Assembly (NCBI RefSeq): GCF_014205685.1
Contig: NZ_JACIIU010000011.1
Coordinates: 29,577 to 93,576 of the forward strand
Reading direction: 5' to 3'
From: Paenochrobactrum gallinarii
Lineage (GTDB): Bacteria; Pseudomonadota; Alphaproteobacteria; Rhizobiales; Rhizobiaceae
Length of the DNA stretch: 64,000 nt
The translations under genes were made by a program, and so were the position numbers. Positions 45,873 through 55,679 of this stretch are shown here, one piece after another (within the stretch, counting starts at the first letter, position 1; the number at the start of each line of letters is the position of its first letter). The notes beneath the pieces were generated by a model. The model saw only the letters and a list, made by a program, of their open reading frames with translations. It was not told the DNA's origin and searched no databases.

Positions 45873-45885
45873 GTCGTTTCTCTTC

Positions 45886-45963
45886 TCTGAACAGAAAGTG
45901 AAACATCATGACTGGCTGAAGCTTGTGCTTTGCTTCCTAAAGAAAACTCGCCTGTTGTTCAGA
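45886..45963 (-). other. Long-range inverted repeat in the thiD leader
   Basis: TCTGAACA (45886-45893) and TGTTCAGA (45956-45963) are perfect complements flanking the segment between the riboswitch and the thiD start. The thiD-proximal arm lies about 14 nt from the ATG, so pairing could mask or expose the initiation region. No T-run follows, which would fit translational rather than termination control. Confidence 0.4.
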
Positions 45964-46002
45964 CCAATTCCCATTACGCCCGTACGTGACGCGCCAAATT
46001 CC

Positions 46003-46081
46003 GTTCCCTACGCAGGTATTACCCGGATCAGGTTCAATGGGTTAGCGCTTGCGCGCCTCTCAGTCTTTCGACACCCCAACG
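46003..46081 (-). ncRNA. TPP riboswitch (THI element)
   Basis: On the minus strand the conserved thi-box parts appear in order: GGGGTG near the 5' end, CTGAGA, ACCC, TTGAACCTGATCCGGGTAAT and ACCTGCGTAGGGA. These are the pyrimidine- and pyrophosphate-binding cores. It lies upstream of thiD and should switch off the whole thi operon when thiamine pyrophosphate is abundant. Confidence 0.96.
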
Positions 46082-46191
46082 AATATTTGCTGCTCTCATG
46101 AGTAGAATTTAAAATCAGATTGGTCAAGCCCGCGTCAAAAGCAACATAAAGCGACACAAATTATTTGGGTGATTTTTCTTCAAAAAACCTC

Positions 46192-46222
46192 TTGACCTTC
46201 CAATGATGGGAAGGCTTAGTTT
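46192..46222 (+). promoter_or_regulatory. CueR-type MerR promoter of copA
   Basis: TTGACC (-35) and TAGTTT (-10) are separated by 19 bp, the long spacer of MerR-controlled promoters. Between them lies the dyad CCTTCC-N7-GGAAGG, the copper/CueR operator type. It is about 100 bp upstream of copA, and the cueR gene lies at the other end of copA. Confidence 0.8.
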
Positions 46223-46323
46223 AAGCGTCATGATGAACTGTTTATGCGGTTGCTTTTGAGAATCACTATCGCTCTTGAAAGCTTTTGATTGCATAGGCAC
46301 AATGATGTGGCAGGGGATGTCCT

Positions 46324-48963
46324 ATGAGCCAGAAAAATGACGGACAGTTAGCAAGCAATGCCTTGTTAACAAAGTATAATTTCAATGTGGATGGCATGAC
46401 CTGTGCTTCTTGTGTGGGGCGTGTGGAGCGCGCGCTGACAGGCACTGACGGCGTGGCAAAAGCAACCGTCAATCTGATGACGGAACGCGCCCATGTTGAG
46501 GTGAGCGACAGCAAAATTTCTGCCGATGATTTGGTCAAAATCATTGGCGGAGCAGGTTATAAAGCTGAGCTGATTGATGAGCAAAAGCCGGTAGAAGCCC
46601 CTAAAAGTTCTGGTTGCGGCTGTGGCTCTAAAAAGGCTGATAGCGCGCAAACATGCCAGTCGGAAGCCAAACCTGCTGCGGCTGTGGCAGCTTCCGCAAC
46701 ATCGCAAAAGTTTGATTTGAACATTGAAGGTATGACGTGTGCTTCTTGTGTCGGCAGTGTTGAACGTGCCTTGCAAGCTGTTGACGGCGTTGCATCAGCC
46801 AGTGTTAATCTTGCCACTGAACGGGCGCAGATTGTGGCTGATGGTGCGCGGGTAAACACGGATAAGCTGATTGAAGCGGTGGTAAAAGCTGGCTATCAGG
46901 CGCGTGAAATTGATGTTGCCGCCAAGCAATCTGCCGGCGAAATGCGTGCCCAAAAACGCGAAAAAGAAGCGCAGATCTTACAGCGTCAAACCTTGCTCGC
47001 GGTGCTGCTGACCTTGCCGGTTTTTGTACTCGAAATGGGCTCGCATCTGATCCCGGGCGTGCATATGTTGATTGACCGCACAATCGGTATGCAGAACAGC
47101 TGGTATCTTCAGTTTGTGCTGACAACGCTGGTGCTGTTCGGGCCGGGTTTGCGGTTTTTCAAGCTTGGTATTCCGGCACTTTTGAAAGCCGCACCGGATA
47201 TGAATTCGCTGGTGGCGGTAGGTACATTGGCCGCTTGGGGCTTTTCAACGATCTCAACTTTCATGCCTTCCGTTTTGCCTGAAGGCACGGTGAATGTCTA
47301 TTTTGAAGCCGCAGCCGTCATTGTGGCGCTCATACTGCTTGGTCGTTATCTGGAAGCGCGTGCCAAGGGCAGAACCAGTGCTGCCATCAGCCGTCTGGTT
47401 GATTTACAGGCGAAAACTGCTCGTGTTGTGCGTAATAACAAGGTGGTTGATGTGCCGCTGGAAGATGTGCGCGTGGGCGACCATGTGCAGGTCAGACCGG
47501 GTGAAAAAGTACCCGTTGACGGTAGTGTCATTGAGGGTTCGTCTTATATTGACGAATCCATGATTACCGGTGAACCGGTGCCGGTTATTAAAGAGATTGG
47601 CGCGGAAGTGGTTGGCGGCACTATCAATAAATCCGGCTCTTTTACCTATCAGGCGACCAAAGTGGGCAGTGACATGGTGATCGCGCAGATCATCCGTATG
47701 GTGGAAGATGCGCAGGCCGATAAGCTGCCAATTCAGGCGATGGTTGATAAAGTCACCCGTTGGTTTGTGCCTGCAGTCATGGCTGCTGCTGTTATCACTT
47801 TTGTGATCTGGCTGATCTTTGGCCAGTCGCCAAGTCTGGGTTTTGCATTGGTGAATGCCATAGCCGTGCTGATTATTGCCTGCCCATGTGCGATGGGGCT
47901 TGCCACGCCAACATCAATTATGGTCGGCACCGGACGTGCAGCGGAAATGGGTGTGCTGTTCCGTCGGGGTGATGCATTGCAACGTTTACGCGAAGCATCA
48001 GTGATTGCCTTTGATAAAACCGGAACACTGACCTTGGGCAAACCTGTTTTGGCACATTTTGAAGCCGTTGCCGGACAGGATGAGGCGAAAATCCTGACCC
48101 TTGCTGCCAGTGTCGAGGCTCGCTCTGAGCATCCGATTGCCGCAGCTGTTGTGCAAGCAGCAGAGGATAAAGGTCTGGTCTTAAAGGATGTGCAGAATTT
48201 TAACGCCATTGCCGGTATGGGACTGGTTGCCGATGTCGATGGTCAGCAGGTGGCCGTTGGAGCCGGTCGTCATATGGCTGCACTTAATATTGACATCACA
48301 CCTTTGGAAAAAGTGGCTGATCAGCTGGCTTCTCAGGGACGCTCGTCGATTTATGTAGCGGTTAATGGCCAACTGGCTGCAATCCTGTCGATTGCCGATC
48401 CGCTCAAACCATCTACGAAACAAGCGATTGATGCGCTGCATCAGATGGGCCTGAAGGTGGCGATGATCACCGGTGACAGCCGCCACACAGCAGAAGCGAT
48501 TGCGCGTTCCTTGTCGATTGACCATGTGGAAGCCGAAGTGCTGCCGGGCGGCAAAGTGGATGCTTTAAAGCGTCTGTCTTCCAATGGCGAAGTGCTGGTC
48601 TTTGTCGGCGATGGCATCAATGATGCACCGGCGCTGGCAGCCGCTGATGTGGGGATTGCCTTGGGCACCGGCACGGATGTGGCGATGGAAAGCGCTGATA
48701 TTGTGCTGATGTCGGGTGATTTGCGCGGTGTTATTAATGCGCTGGCCGTATCACGCGCCACTATCCGCAATATTCGCGAAAACCTGTTCTGGGCATTTGC
48801 CTATAATATCGCGCTTATTCCGGTTGCTGCCGGTGTGCTTTATCCGCTGTGGGGCACATTATTGTCGCCTATGCTGGCGGCGGGTGCAATGGCACTTTCC
48901 AGCATCTTCGTACTTTCCAATGCGCTGCGCCTGCGTAAGGTTAAACCTGCATTGCAGGTTTAA
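46324..48963 (+). CDS. copA: Copper-exporting P1B-type ATPase CopA
   Basis: An 879-residue copper(I) efflux pump of the inner membrane. Two heavy-metal-associated domains each carry GMTCASC (Cys 27/30 and 139/142), joined by a linker with extra cysteines (SGCGCGSKK). The transmembrane copper site is CPC (520-522), the phosphorylated aspartate is in DKTGT (564), followed by the HP locus (SEHP) and GDGINDAPAL. All are intact. GTG/ATG choice is simple; the first ATG has a purine-rich site upstream. The convergent cueR ends 9 bp away. Confidence 0.96.
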   Translation: MSQKNDGQLASNALLTKYNFNVDGMTCASCVGRVERALTGTDGVAKATVNLMTERAHVEVSDSKISADDLVKIIGGAGYKAELIDEQKPVEAPKSSGCGCGSKKADSAQTCQSEAKPAAAVAASATSQKFDLNIEGMTCASCVGSVERALQAVDGVASASVNLATERAQIVADGARVNTDKLIEAVVKAGYQAREIDVAAKQSAGEMRAQKREKEAQILQRQTLLAVLLTLPVFVLEMGSHLIPGVHMLIDRTIGMQNSWYLQFVLTTLVLFGPGLRFFKLGIPALLKAAPDMNSLVAVGTLAAWGFSTISTFMPSVLPEGTVNVYFEAAAVIVALILLGRYLEARAKGRTSAAISRLVDLQAKTARVVRNNKVVDVPLEDVRVGDHVQVRPGEKVPVDGSVIEGSSYIDESMITGEPVPVIKEIGAEVVGGTINKSGSFTYQATKVGSDMVIAQIIRMVEDAQADKLPIQAMVDKVTRWFVPAVMAAAVITFVIWLIFGQSPSLGFALVNAIAVLIIACPCAMGLATPTSIMVGTGRAAEMGVLFRRGDALQRLREASVIAFDKTGTLTLGKPVLAHFEAVAGQDEAKILTLAASVEARSEHPIAAAVVQAAEDKGLVLKDVQNFNAIAGMGLVADVDGQQVAVGAGRHMAALNIDITPLEKVADQLASQGRSSIYVAVNGQLAAILSIADPLKPSTKQAIDALHQMGLKVAMITGDSRHTAEAIARSLSIDHVEAEVLPGGKVDALKRLSSNGEVLVFVGDGINDAPALAAADVGIALGTGTDVAMESADIVLMSGDLRGVINALAVSRATIRNIRENLFWAFAYNIALIPVAAGVLYPLWGTLLSPMLAAGAMALSSIFVLSNALRLRKVKPALQV

Positions 48964-48972
48964 CCGACAAGA

Positions 48973-49377
48973 TTAAGATTTGGCTGCATTGCTGGCCAGA
49001 TCATGCAAAATCGGACAGTCAGGGCGGTTGTTGCCCTGACAGTTCTGCGCCAGATGGCGCAAAGTATCAGCCATTTCGCGCAATTGTTCCATCTTCGCTT
49101 CTAGCTCAGCCACATGGGTGAGGGCTATTTGCTTCACATCGGATGAAGCGCGGCTGTGGTCTTGCCAAAGCGTCAGCAAATCTTTGATCTGATCCAGTGA
49201 AAAACCCAAATCGCGACCGCGCCGGATGAAACGCAATGTTTCCACATCCCGTTTGGAATAAACGCGGTAGCCAGCCTCGGTACGGCCAGCCTTTTCAATC
49301 AGCCCGACCGTCTCATAATGACGGATCATTTTGGCACTTATGCCCGATGCAGTCGCTGCCTCGCCAATATTCATCAT
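48973..49377 (-). CDS. cueR: Copper-responsive MerR-family activator CueR
   Basis: A 134-residue regulator with the MerR helix-turn-helix (NIGEAATASGISAKMIRHYE), the dimerisation coiled coil and a C-terminal metal loop CQGNNRPDC, the C-x7-C spacing of monovalent-metal sensors (Cu, Ag, Au). AGGAG lies 7 nt before the first of two consecutive ATGs. It should activate copA through the 19-bp-spacer promoter. Its stop is 9 bp from that of copA. Confidence 0.93.
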   Translation of the reverse strand: MMNIGEAATASGISAKMIRHYETVGLIEKAGRTEAGYRVYSKRDVETLRFIRRGRDLGFSLDQIKDLLTLWQDHSRASSDVKQIALTHVAELEAKMEQLREMADTLRHLAQNCQGNNRPDCPILHDLASNAAKS

Positions 49378-49529
49378 GTTAAAGCTCCTTGGGTTGTGCT
49401 ATATATAGGGCATCTTCTTAAAGCTTACAAAATAATTCACGGGACAGCGTTGAACTATATGTTGACCTGTGCGCGCAATGGCTATCTATATCTAGTGGTC
49501 AAGGTCTCTCGAATCGCAAGATAGAGAGA

Positions 49530-49795
49530 TAATAGGGAATCCGGAAGAGATGGTGTTAACCGCCGCTTAAACCGGAGCTGCCCCCGCAACTGTAAAGCGG
49601 CGAGTTTTTGTTCTTACAGCATCGACCCGAAACCGGAATCGGTTATCGAAAGGTATGATGCGTAAATTTTAGATTAGAGCGTTTTTTATACGTCCTGCCG
49701 GACGCATGGCGCTCTAAGAAGTCACTGAGGATTATCCTTGGGAAGACGGACAAAAGCACCGACCCGCCAGCCAGGAGACCTGCCCTGACACCAAA
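49530..49795 (+). ncRNA. Cobalamin riboswitch upstream of nrdAB, with an inserted repeat
   Basis: Conserved blocks occur in order: GGGAA, GGTG, then GCTGCCCCCGCAACTGTAA (49577-49595), CGGCGAG, later GTCACTG (49720-49726), GGGAAGACGG and the B12 box AGCCAGGAGACCTGCC (49769-49784). Between the central block and GTCACTG there are about 110 nt where aptamers of this type usually have a short variable segment; a two-hairpin palindromic repeat fills the extra length. The RNA should sense adenosylcobalamin and reduce nrdAB expression. Confidence 0.93.
49619..49716. repeat. RIME-like palindromic intergenic repeat inside the riboswitch
   Basis: Two adjacent hairpins. The first (49619-49661) pairs GCATC with GATGC, ACC with GGT and CGAAACCG with CGGTTATCG. 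The second (49675-49716) pairs TAGAGCG with CGCTCTA around CGTCC-TGCC-GGACG. This two-stem layout and the wording (GACCCGAAACCGGAATCGGT, then TAGAGCG ... CGCTCTA) resemble abundant mosaic palindromes of rhizobial and Brucella-group genomes; identity with a named family was not tested. Confidence 0.7.
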
Positions 49796-49836
49796 TGTTC
49801 TCCCTGGGCGGGGTGTCCCGGTGATGTGCTGGCAAC

Positions 49837-49866
49837 AGAGCGGACGTTTTCGTTCGCGCTCTTTTT
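49837..49866 (+). terminator. Riboswitch expression-platform terminator
   Basis: AGAGCG and CGCTCT form the base of a stem continued by ACG/CGT and followed by TTTTT, about 50 bp before the nrdA start. This intrinsic terminator placed after the aptamer suggests control by premature termination. Confidence 0.75.
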
Positions 49867-49915
49867 CATGCATGCATCCGTTTGACCTTGCCCCCAACAA
49901 AATTGGGGTAAGCCA

Positions 49916-52768
49916 ATGTCGACTTCTATCTCACGTGAGCCTGCTGACGGCGACGCTTTTTCTGTCGTAAATGCAGCTAATGATTCCGAACCGGGTTATC
50001 AGGTTATTCGTCGTAACGGATCAGTGACACCTTTTGCAGGTGATAAAATTGCTGTTGCGTTGCAAAAAGCTTTTCTCGCGGTTGAAGGCACCAGTGCTTC
50101 TTCATCGCGTCGTGTTCATGATGTGGTGGCTGAGCTTTCTGAAGCTATTATTGCTGGCCTTACCCGCCATGCAACGGCAGGCCGTACTTTCCATATTGAA
50201 GATATTCAGGATCAGGTCGAACTGGCTCTGATGCGCGGCGGTCATCATAAAGTGGCGCGTGCTTATGTGCTCTATCGTGAAGAACGTGCACGCGAACGTG
50301 CCGAACAAGTGGCACAAAATCCGCAGGCAAAGCCGCAATTGCAGATGAAAAGCGCCAGCGGTCAATTGGTGCCGCTTGATGAAGCCCGCCTCAAACATGT
50401 CATAGAAGAGGCGTGTTTTGGTTTGCCTTCAGTTTCATCCGAAGCAATTTTGACCGAAACAAAACGTAATCTTTATAGCGGTATTACGCAGGATGAGCTG
50501 GCGCTTGCACCTATCTTGGCTGCGCGTACTCTGATTGAAACCGAGCCGGACTATTCCAAGGTCAGTGCCCGTCTTTTGCTGGATAAGCTGCGCCGTGAAG
50601 TGCTGACCTTTGTTGAAGGTTCCCCGCGCGAAGCAACGCATCAACAGATGTGCGAGCTTTACCCGAACTATCTGAAATCCTACATCCGTGTCGGTATTGA
50701 TGCCGATCAGCTTGATCCTGAACTGGCGCTGTTTGATCTTGATCGCATGGCCGCAGCCATTCAACCGGATCGTGATCTGCAATTTGATTATTTAGGGCTT
50801 CAAACCCTGTATGACCGCTACTTCCTGCATGTGGAAACTAAACGTTTTGAACTGCCGCAAGCTTTTTTCATGCGTGTTGCCATGGGGCTTTCCTTACGTG
50901 AAGAAGATCGCGAAGCGAAGGCGGTCGAGTTCTATAATCTGCTTTCAAGCTTTGATTTTATGGCTTCAACGCCAACCTTGTTTAATGCCGGTACACGTCG
51001 CCCGCAATTGTCTTCCTGCTTCCTGACCACCGTTCCGGATGATCTCGACGGTATTTTCAAAAGCGTTAAAGACAATGCGCTTCTGGCTAAATATTCCGGC
51101 GGTCTGGGCAATGACTGGAGCCGTGTGCGCGGCCTTGGTGCACGTATCAAAGGCACCAATGGCGAAAGTCAGGGTGTTGTCCCATTCCTTAAAGTTGCCA
51201 ATGATACTGCCATTGCGGTTAATCAGGGCGGCAAGCGCAAGGGCGCTGTCTGCGCATACTTAGAAACATGGCATATCGACATCGAAGAGTTTTTGGATCT
51301 TCGTAAAAACACCGGTGATGATCGTCGTCGTACCCATGATATGAACACGGCCAACTGGGTGCCGGATTTGTTTATGGAACGCGTGGAGAAAGACGGCGAC
51401 TGGACTTTGTTCTCGCCGGATGAAACCCCTGATTTGCATGATCTTTATGGTCCGGCCTTTAAATATGCTTATGAAGCCTATGAGCAGAAAGCGGCTAAAG
51501 GTGGCATTAAAACCTACCGCACTCTGAAGGCCAAAGACCTGTGGCGTCGTATGCTGACGATGCTGTTTGAAACCGGCCACCCTTGGATCACCTTCAAAGA
51601 CCCGTGCAATATCCGCTCGCCGCAGCAGCATGCTGGCGTGGTGCATTCATCCAATCTCTGCACCGAAATTACGCTCAACACATCCAATGATGAAGTGGCT
51701 GTCTGTAATCTGGGGTCTGTCAATCTGGCAGCGCACACAACACCGGAAGGCATTGATCAGGCTCGTCTGGAGCGCACTATAGCAACTGCTATGCGTATGC
51801 TCGACAATGTGGTGGACATCAATTTCTACACCATTCCGGAAGCACGTCGCTCAAACCTGCGTCACCGTCCGGTTGGTCTCGGTCTGATGGGCTTCCAGGA
51901 TGCATTGCAGATTTTGCGTTTGCCTTATGCGTCGGAAGAAGCGATTAAATTTGCCGATCAGAGCATGGAAGCGATTTCCTATCATGCGATTTCTGCATCC
52001 GTTAATCTGGCAGCAGAACGTGGCAGCTATCAGAGCTATGAAGGTTCACTTTGGTCAAAAGGAATTTTGCCAATCGACTCACTGCGTATGCTGTCAGATG
52101 CGCGAGGCGGAGTTGCTTTTAATGAGGATGCAACCCTTGACTGGAAGGCATTGCGTGAACGCGTCAAAACTGTTGGTATGCGTAACTCCAACTGTATGGC
52201 AATTGCTCCGACTGCAACTATTTCCAATATTTGCGGCGTGTCGCAGTCTATCGAACCAGCCTACCAGAACCTGTTTGTAAAATCGAACATGTCGGGTGAC
52301 TTCACAGTGGTGAATGCCGGCCTTATCCGTGATCTGAAAGCCCGCGATCTGTGGGACGAAGTGATGATCTCTGATCTGAAATATTTCGATGGCAGCATCG
52401 GTCAGATCGATCGTATTCCGGATGATCTGAAAGCACTTTATGCAACGGCTTTTGAAATCGACACAGCATGGCTGATCGAAGCTGCAAGCCGTCGTCAGAA
52501 GTGGATTGATCAGGGGCAGTCGCTCAATCTTTATATCGCTAATCCAAGCGGCAAGAAGCTTGACGAATTGTATCGCCTTAGCTGGCATCGCGGCTTGAAA
52601 ACCACTTATTACCTGCGATCACGCTCTGCCAGCCATGTGGAAAAATCCACTTTGAAGGGCACGGATGGCAAGCTGAATGCGGTGTCGGTCGCACCAATGC
52701 AGAGTATTCCGGCATCCGATGTGCGCGCTTGTTCTATTGATGATCCGACTTGTGAAGCCTGTCAGTAA
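49916..52768 (+). CDS. nrdA: Ribonucleotide reductase class Ia, alpha subunit
   Basis: A 950-residue catalytic subunit that makes deoxyribonucleotides with NrdB. An ATP-cone lies in about residues 27-125 ([20 protein letters not shown]), followed by the N-terminal and barrel domains. Active-site parts are [15 protein letters not shown] (Cys about 582), VAVCNLGS, the radical-path tyrosines in TTYYLRSRS and the C-terminal CEAC (946-949). It is longer than E. coli NrdA by nearly 200 residues, mostly before the barrel. The ATG has GGGGTAAG upstream and a cobalamin riboswitch controls the leader. Confidence 0.95.
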   Translation: MSTSISREPADGDAFSVVNAANDSEPGYQVIRRNGSVTPFAGDKIAVALQKAFLAVEGTSASSSRRVHDVVAELSEAIIAGLTRHATAGRTFHIEDIQDQVELALMRGGHHKVARAYVLYREERARERAEQVAQNPQAKPQLQMKSASGQLVPLDEARLKHVIEEACFGLPSVSSEAILTETKRNLYSGITQDELALAPILAARTLIETEPDYSKVSARLLLDKLRREVLTFVEGSPREATHQQMCELYPNYLKSYIRVGIDADQLDPELALFDLDRMAAAIQPDRDLQFDYLGLQTLYDRYFLHVETKRFELPQAFFMRVAMGLSLREEDREAKAVEFYNLLSSFDFMASTPTLFNAGTRRPQLSSCFLTTVPDDLDGIFKSVKDNALLAKYSGGLGNDWSRVRGLGARIKGTNGESQGVVPFLKVANDTAIAVNQGGKRKGAVCAYLETWHIDIEEFLDLRKNTGDDRRRTHDMNTANWVPDLFMERVEKDGDWTLFSPDETPDLHDLYGPAFKYAYEAYEQKAAKGGIKTYRTLKAKDLWRRMLTMLFETGHPWITFKDPCNIRSPQQHAGVVHSSNLCTEITLNTSNDEVAVCNLGSVNLAAHTTPEGIDQARLERTIATAMRMLDNVVDINFYTIPEARRSNLRHRPVGLGLMGFQDALQILRLPYASEEAIKFADQSMEAISYHAISASVNLAAERGSYQSYEGSLWSKGILPIDSLRMLSDARGGVAFNEDATLDWKALRERVKTVGMRNSNCMAIAPTATISNICGVSQSIEPAYQNLFVKSNMSGDFTVVNAGLIRDLKARDLWDEVMISDLKYFDGSIGQIDRIPDDLKALYATAFEIDTAWLIEAASRRQKWIDQGQSLNLYIANPSGKKLDELYRLSWHRGLKTTYYLRSRSASHVEKSTLKGTDGKLNAVSVAPMQSIPASDVRACSIDDPTCEACQ

Positions 52769-52811
52769 CCGGCGCTGTTGTAGTTCCCCTTTGTTTTCTA
52801 AGGATTTTATA

Positions 52812-53924
52812 ATGTCTAATCTTGATTGGTCAGAGACCGGAGAAAATCAGGCTGCTGTTCATCATGATGCCGATGCAACGGGTCTGGGCTCGATTGAGCG
52901 TAACGCGGCACGTGTAACGGTTGATGAAAAGCGCATGATCAATGCACGCGCTGACGTCAACCAGTTATTGCCGCTGAAATATAAATGGGCATGGGAAAAA
53001 TATCTGGCCGGTTGTAACAATCACTGGATGCCGACTGAAGTGTCCATGCAGGCAGATATTGCCCTATGGAAATCCAAAGACGGCCTGACCGACGATGAGC
53101 GCCTGATGCTCAAGCGCAACTTAGGCTTCTTCGCCGCTTCGGAAAGTCTGGTTGCCAATAATATCGTGCTGGCGATTTATCGTCATCTGACCAACCCTGA
53201 ATGCCGCCAATATTTGCTGCGTCAGGCGTTTGAAGAAGCCGTCCATACCCATACTTTCCAGTATATTGTGGAAAGTCTGGGCCTTGATGAAGGTGAATTG
53301 TTCAATATGTACCGTGAGGTGCCATCGATCACCGATAAGGCTGCATGGGCGCTCAATTACACCCGCAATCTGGATAATGCCGAGTTTAAAACCGGTACAC
53401 CAGAAGCTGACCGTGACTTCCTGCGCGATCTGATTGCGTTTTATGTCGTGTTTGAAGGCATGTGGTTCTATACCGGTTTTGCGCAGCTTCTATCCCTTGG
53501 TCGCCGCAACAAAATGGTGGGTATTGCCGAGCAATATCAGTATATCCTTCGCGATGAATCGATCCATATGAATTTTGGTATCGACGTTATCAACCAGATC
53601 AAACATGAAAACCCGCATCTCTGGACGAAAGAGTTCCAGCAAGAAGTGCGCGACATGTTGCGCGATGCAGCAGAACTGGAAGCAGCTTATGGACGCGATA
53701 CAATGCCGAATGGTTTGCTGGGGCTGAATGCTGCCCTTTGTGAGCAATATATGCACTTTATCGCCAATCGACGCTGTGCGCAGCTTGGCTTGGAAGCCGT
53801 TTTCCCTGAAACGGATAATCCGTTCCCGTGGATGTCGGAAACAATGGATCTGAAGAAGGAGAAAAACTTCTTTGAGACCCGCGTGATCGAATATCAGAAC
53901 GGCGGCGCTTTGAGCTGGGATTGA
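52812..53924 (+). CDS. nrdB: Ribonucleotide reductase class Ia, beta subunit
   Basis: A 370-residue diiron radical subunit. Metal ligands are visible in [36 protein letters not shown] and RDESIHMNF. The radical tyrosine is present at about residue 123 (LAIYRHLT), in the position where Chlamydia-type class Ic proteins have phenylalanine, so this is a tyrosyl-radical enzyme. It starts 43 bp after nrdA with AAGGA upstream and shares the riboswitch-controlled message. Confidence 0.95.
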   Translation: MSNLDWSETGENQAAVHHDADATGLGSIERNAARVTVDEKRMINARADVNQLLPLKYKWAWEKYLAGCNNHWMPTEVSMQADIALWKSKDGLTDDERLMLKRNLGFFAASESLVANNIVLAIYRHLTNPECRQYLLRQAFEEAVHTHTFQYIVESLGLDEGELFNMYREVPSITDKAAWALNYTRNLDNAEFKTGTPEADRDFLRDLIAFYVVFEGMWFYTGFAQLLSLGRRNKMVGIAEQYQYILRDESIHMNFGIDVINQIKHENPHLWTKEFQQEVRDMLRDAAELEAAYGRDTMPNGLLGLNAALCEQYMHFIANRRCAQLGLEAVFPETDNPFPWMSETMDLKKEKNFFETRVIEYQNGGALSWD

Positions 53925-53956
53925 TATTCACAGCTCTTTTCCAATGACCATATAAG

Positions 53957-53996
53957 AAAAGCCCCGCCGGTCAGCTGATCGGCGGGGCTTTTTTTG
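53957..53996. terminator. Bidirectional terminator between nrdB and gdhA
   Basis: A 13-bp perfect stem (aaaagccccgccg / cggcggggctttt) with an A-run and a T-run on its two sides, between converging genes. Confidence 0.93.
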
Positions 53997-54025
53997 GTCA
54001 GACTTGGTAGTCTGTGGGAGGAATT

Positions 54026-55291
54026 TTAAGCAATAAAGTCGCTCTGGGTGCCGTGCGCTTCAATGGCTTGTGCCAAACGCAACAGTGCATGGACATAAGC
54101 ACCGGTACGCAATGAGAAATTTTTCTCTTTCGACAGCTCCCAAATTGCACGGCCTTCGCGTTCCATGATGCTCTGGAGGCGCTGATGGATTTCTTCCAAA
54201 GTCCAGTAATAGCCCTGCTTGTTTTGTACCCATTCAAAGTAAGAAACGGTTACACCACCGGCATTGGCCAGAATGTCAGGCAGGACAATCACGCCTTTTT
54301 TCGCCAGAATTTCATCAGCTTCAGCAGTCAGCGGGCCATTGGCAAGCTCGACAATCAGCTTGGCTTTGATGCTTTCAGCATTGCCTTCATGCACCATGTT
54401 TTCCATGGCTGACGGCACCAGAACATCACAATCAGCAGCTACCAGTTCAGCCGGTGTCATTGGCTTATGGCCATGCTGACCAATGGTGGAAACAACCGAC
54501 TTGCCCTCAGCTTTGGCAGCAAAAAGGCTCGCCAAATTCAAGCCTTCATTACACTGAACTGCACCTTCCGAGTCGGAAACAGCGGTGATCTTGTGGCCGT
54601 CGGCGCTGAAAAGCCGTGCCATATGCTGACCGGCATTACCAAAGCCCTGAATAGCAACACGCAAATCACTGGCAAGACCCAAATCACCGGACAGGTGACG
54701 CACGAGATAGTAGCCACCGCGTGCTGTTGCATCATCGCGGCCAAGCGAACCACCCAGCGCCAATGGCTTGCCGGTGATCACCGCCGGTGAGTGCTGATCG
54801 ACGATTTGTGAATATTCGTCAGCCATCCAACCCATGATCATGGAGTTGGTGTAGACGTCCGGTGCCGGAATATCACGGTCAGGGCCCAGAATATGGGCAA
54901 AAGCCTGAATATAAGCACGGGACAGACGTTCCAGCTCAGCTTTGGACAATTTACGCGGATCAACCTGAATAGCACCCTTGCCACCGCCATAAGGCAGGTT
55001 CATCACGGCGCATTTGAAGGTCATCCAGAAAGCAAGCGTTTCAACTTCTTCAGCTGTTGCATCCGGATGGTAACGGATGCCGCCTTTGGTTGGGCCACGG
55101 GTATCATCATAACGGCAGCGCCATGCAAGGAATGATTTGCGCGATCCGTCATCCATACGGATCATCAAACGTACTTTCATGGTCTCGCGCGCGAATTTTA
55201 ATTTTTCGATCACATCCGCGTCGATATTAATATGGCTTGCAGCCTCATCCAGCCGCACTAATGCATTTTCAAGAAGATTGTCCTGTGACAC
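54026..55291 (-). CDS. gdhA: Glutamate dehydrogenase (Glu/Leu/Phe/Val family)
   Basis: A 421-residue amino-acid dehydrogenase interconverting glutamate and 2-oxoglutarate plus ammonium. The catalytic region is NLPYGGGKGAIQVDP with GPTKGGIRYHP before it, and the cofactor domain has VAIQGFGNAGQHMARLF. Length and pattern fit the hexameric group without the large NAD-specific extension. The GTG at 55291 (MSQDNLLENAL) has AAGGTG upstream; a longer frame to 55411 adds a hydrophobic stretch not seen in the family and is rejected. Confidence 0.93.
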   Translation of the reverse strand: MSQDNLLENALVRLDEAASHINIDADVIEKLKFARETMKVRLMIRMDDGSRKSFLAWRCRYDDTRGPTKGGIRYHPDATAEEVETLAFWMTFKCAVMNLPYGGGKGAIQVDPRKLSKAELERLSRAYIQAFAHILGPDRDIPAPDVYTNSMIMGWMADEYSQIVDQHSPAVITGKPLALGGSLGRDDATARGGYYLVRHLSGDLGLASDLRVAIQGFGNAGQHMARLFSADGHKITAVSDSEGAVQCNEGLNLASLFAAKAEGKSVVSTIGQHGHKPMTPAELVAADCDVLVPSAMENMVHEGNAESIKAKLIVELANGPLTAEADEILAKKGVIVLPDILANAGGVTVSYFEWVQNKQGYYWTLEEIHQRLQSIMEREGRAIWELSKEKNFSLRTGAYVHALLRLAQAIEAHGTQSDFIA

Positions 55292-55679
55292 GAAATCACC
55301 TTTCTTGCGTATGGCGTTATGAAAATATATTTTTGGAACCCCTTTATGCACATCTGCGCAATAAAAGGAAAGAAAAAAGGACAGTATTATTGTCCTATTT
55401 TTTATTTCCAATCCTCATTTTTTAAATTTTTCTGAAATATTGTGTGATTTTCGCATCAGTCAAAATCATGACTCATGCGCGCCAGATTTAATAAATCTGT
55501 CATGATTTATATAAAGCGCTGTCACAATCGCTGACTAACAATTCTTCCGTACTCAGTGTCCTCTCAAGGTCTTTAAGACGATAACAATTGGCATTTTTCC
55601 GGCATGCAAAGGGGCAGAACCAAAAATGGTTCCGGTCGGTTGTCAGGGAAAACATCCGCTAAAGGGGTTTGATAAAACC
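55292..55679. other. AT-rich divergent spacer between gdhA and the phosphatase gene
   Basis: About 390 bp with promoters for both divergent genes. It holds the PHO-box repeats described separately; no other gene or RNA was recognised. An in-frame ATG at 55626 for the phosphatase lies here but would bury the signal peptide. Confidence 0.5.
55497..55536 (+). promoter_or_regulatory. PHO-box-like direct repeats (PhoB sites)
   Basis: CTGTCAT (55497) and CTGTCAC (55519) are exactly 22 bp apart, with weaker copies TATATAA and GCTGACT filling the 11-bp steps between and after. PhoB binds 7-bp half-sites repeated every 11 bp, so this looks like an extended PHO box about 150-180 bp before the alkaline phosphatase start. 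Confidence 0.6.

Noticed and set aside
52812..53924. NrdB as a class Ic (Mn/Fe, Tyr-less) protein
   Set aside because: The surrounding sequence resembles Chlamydia-type R2, but the tyrosine is present in LAIYRHLT, so a tyrosyl-radical class Ia protein is the better call.
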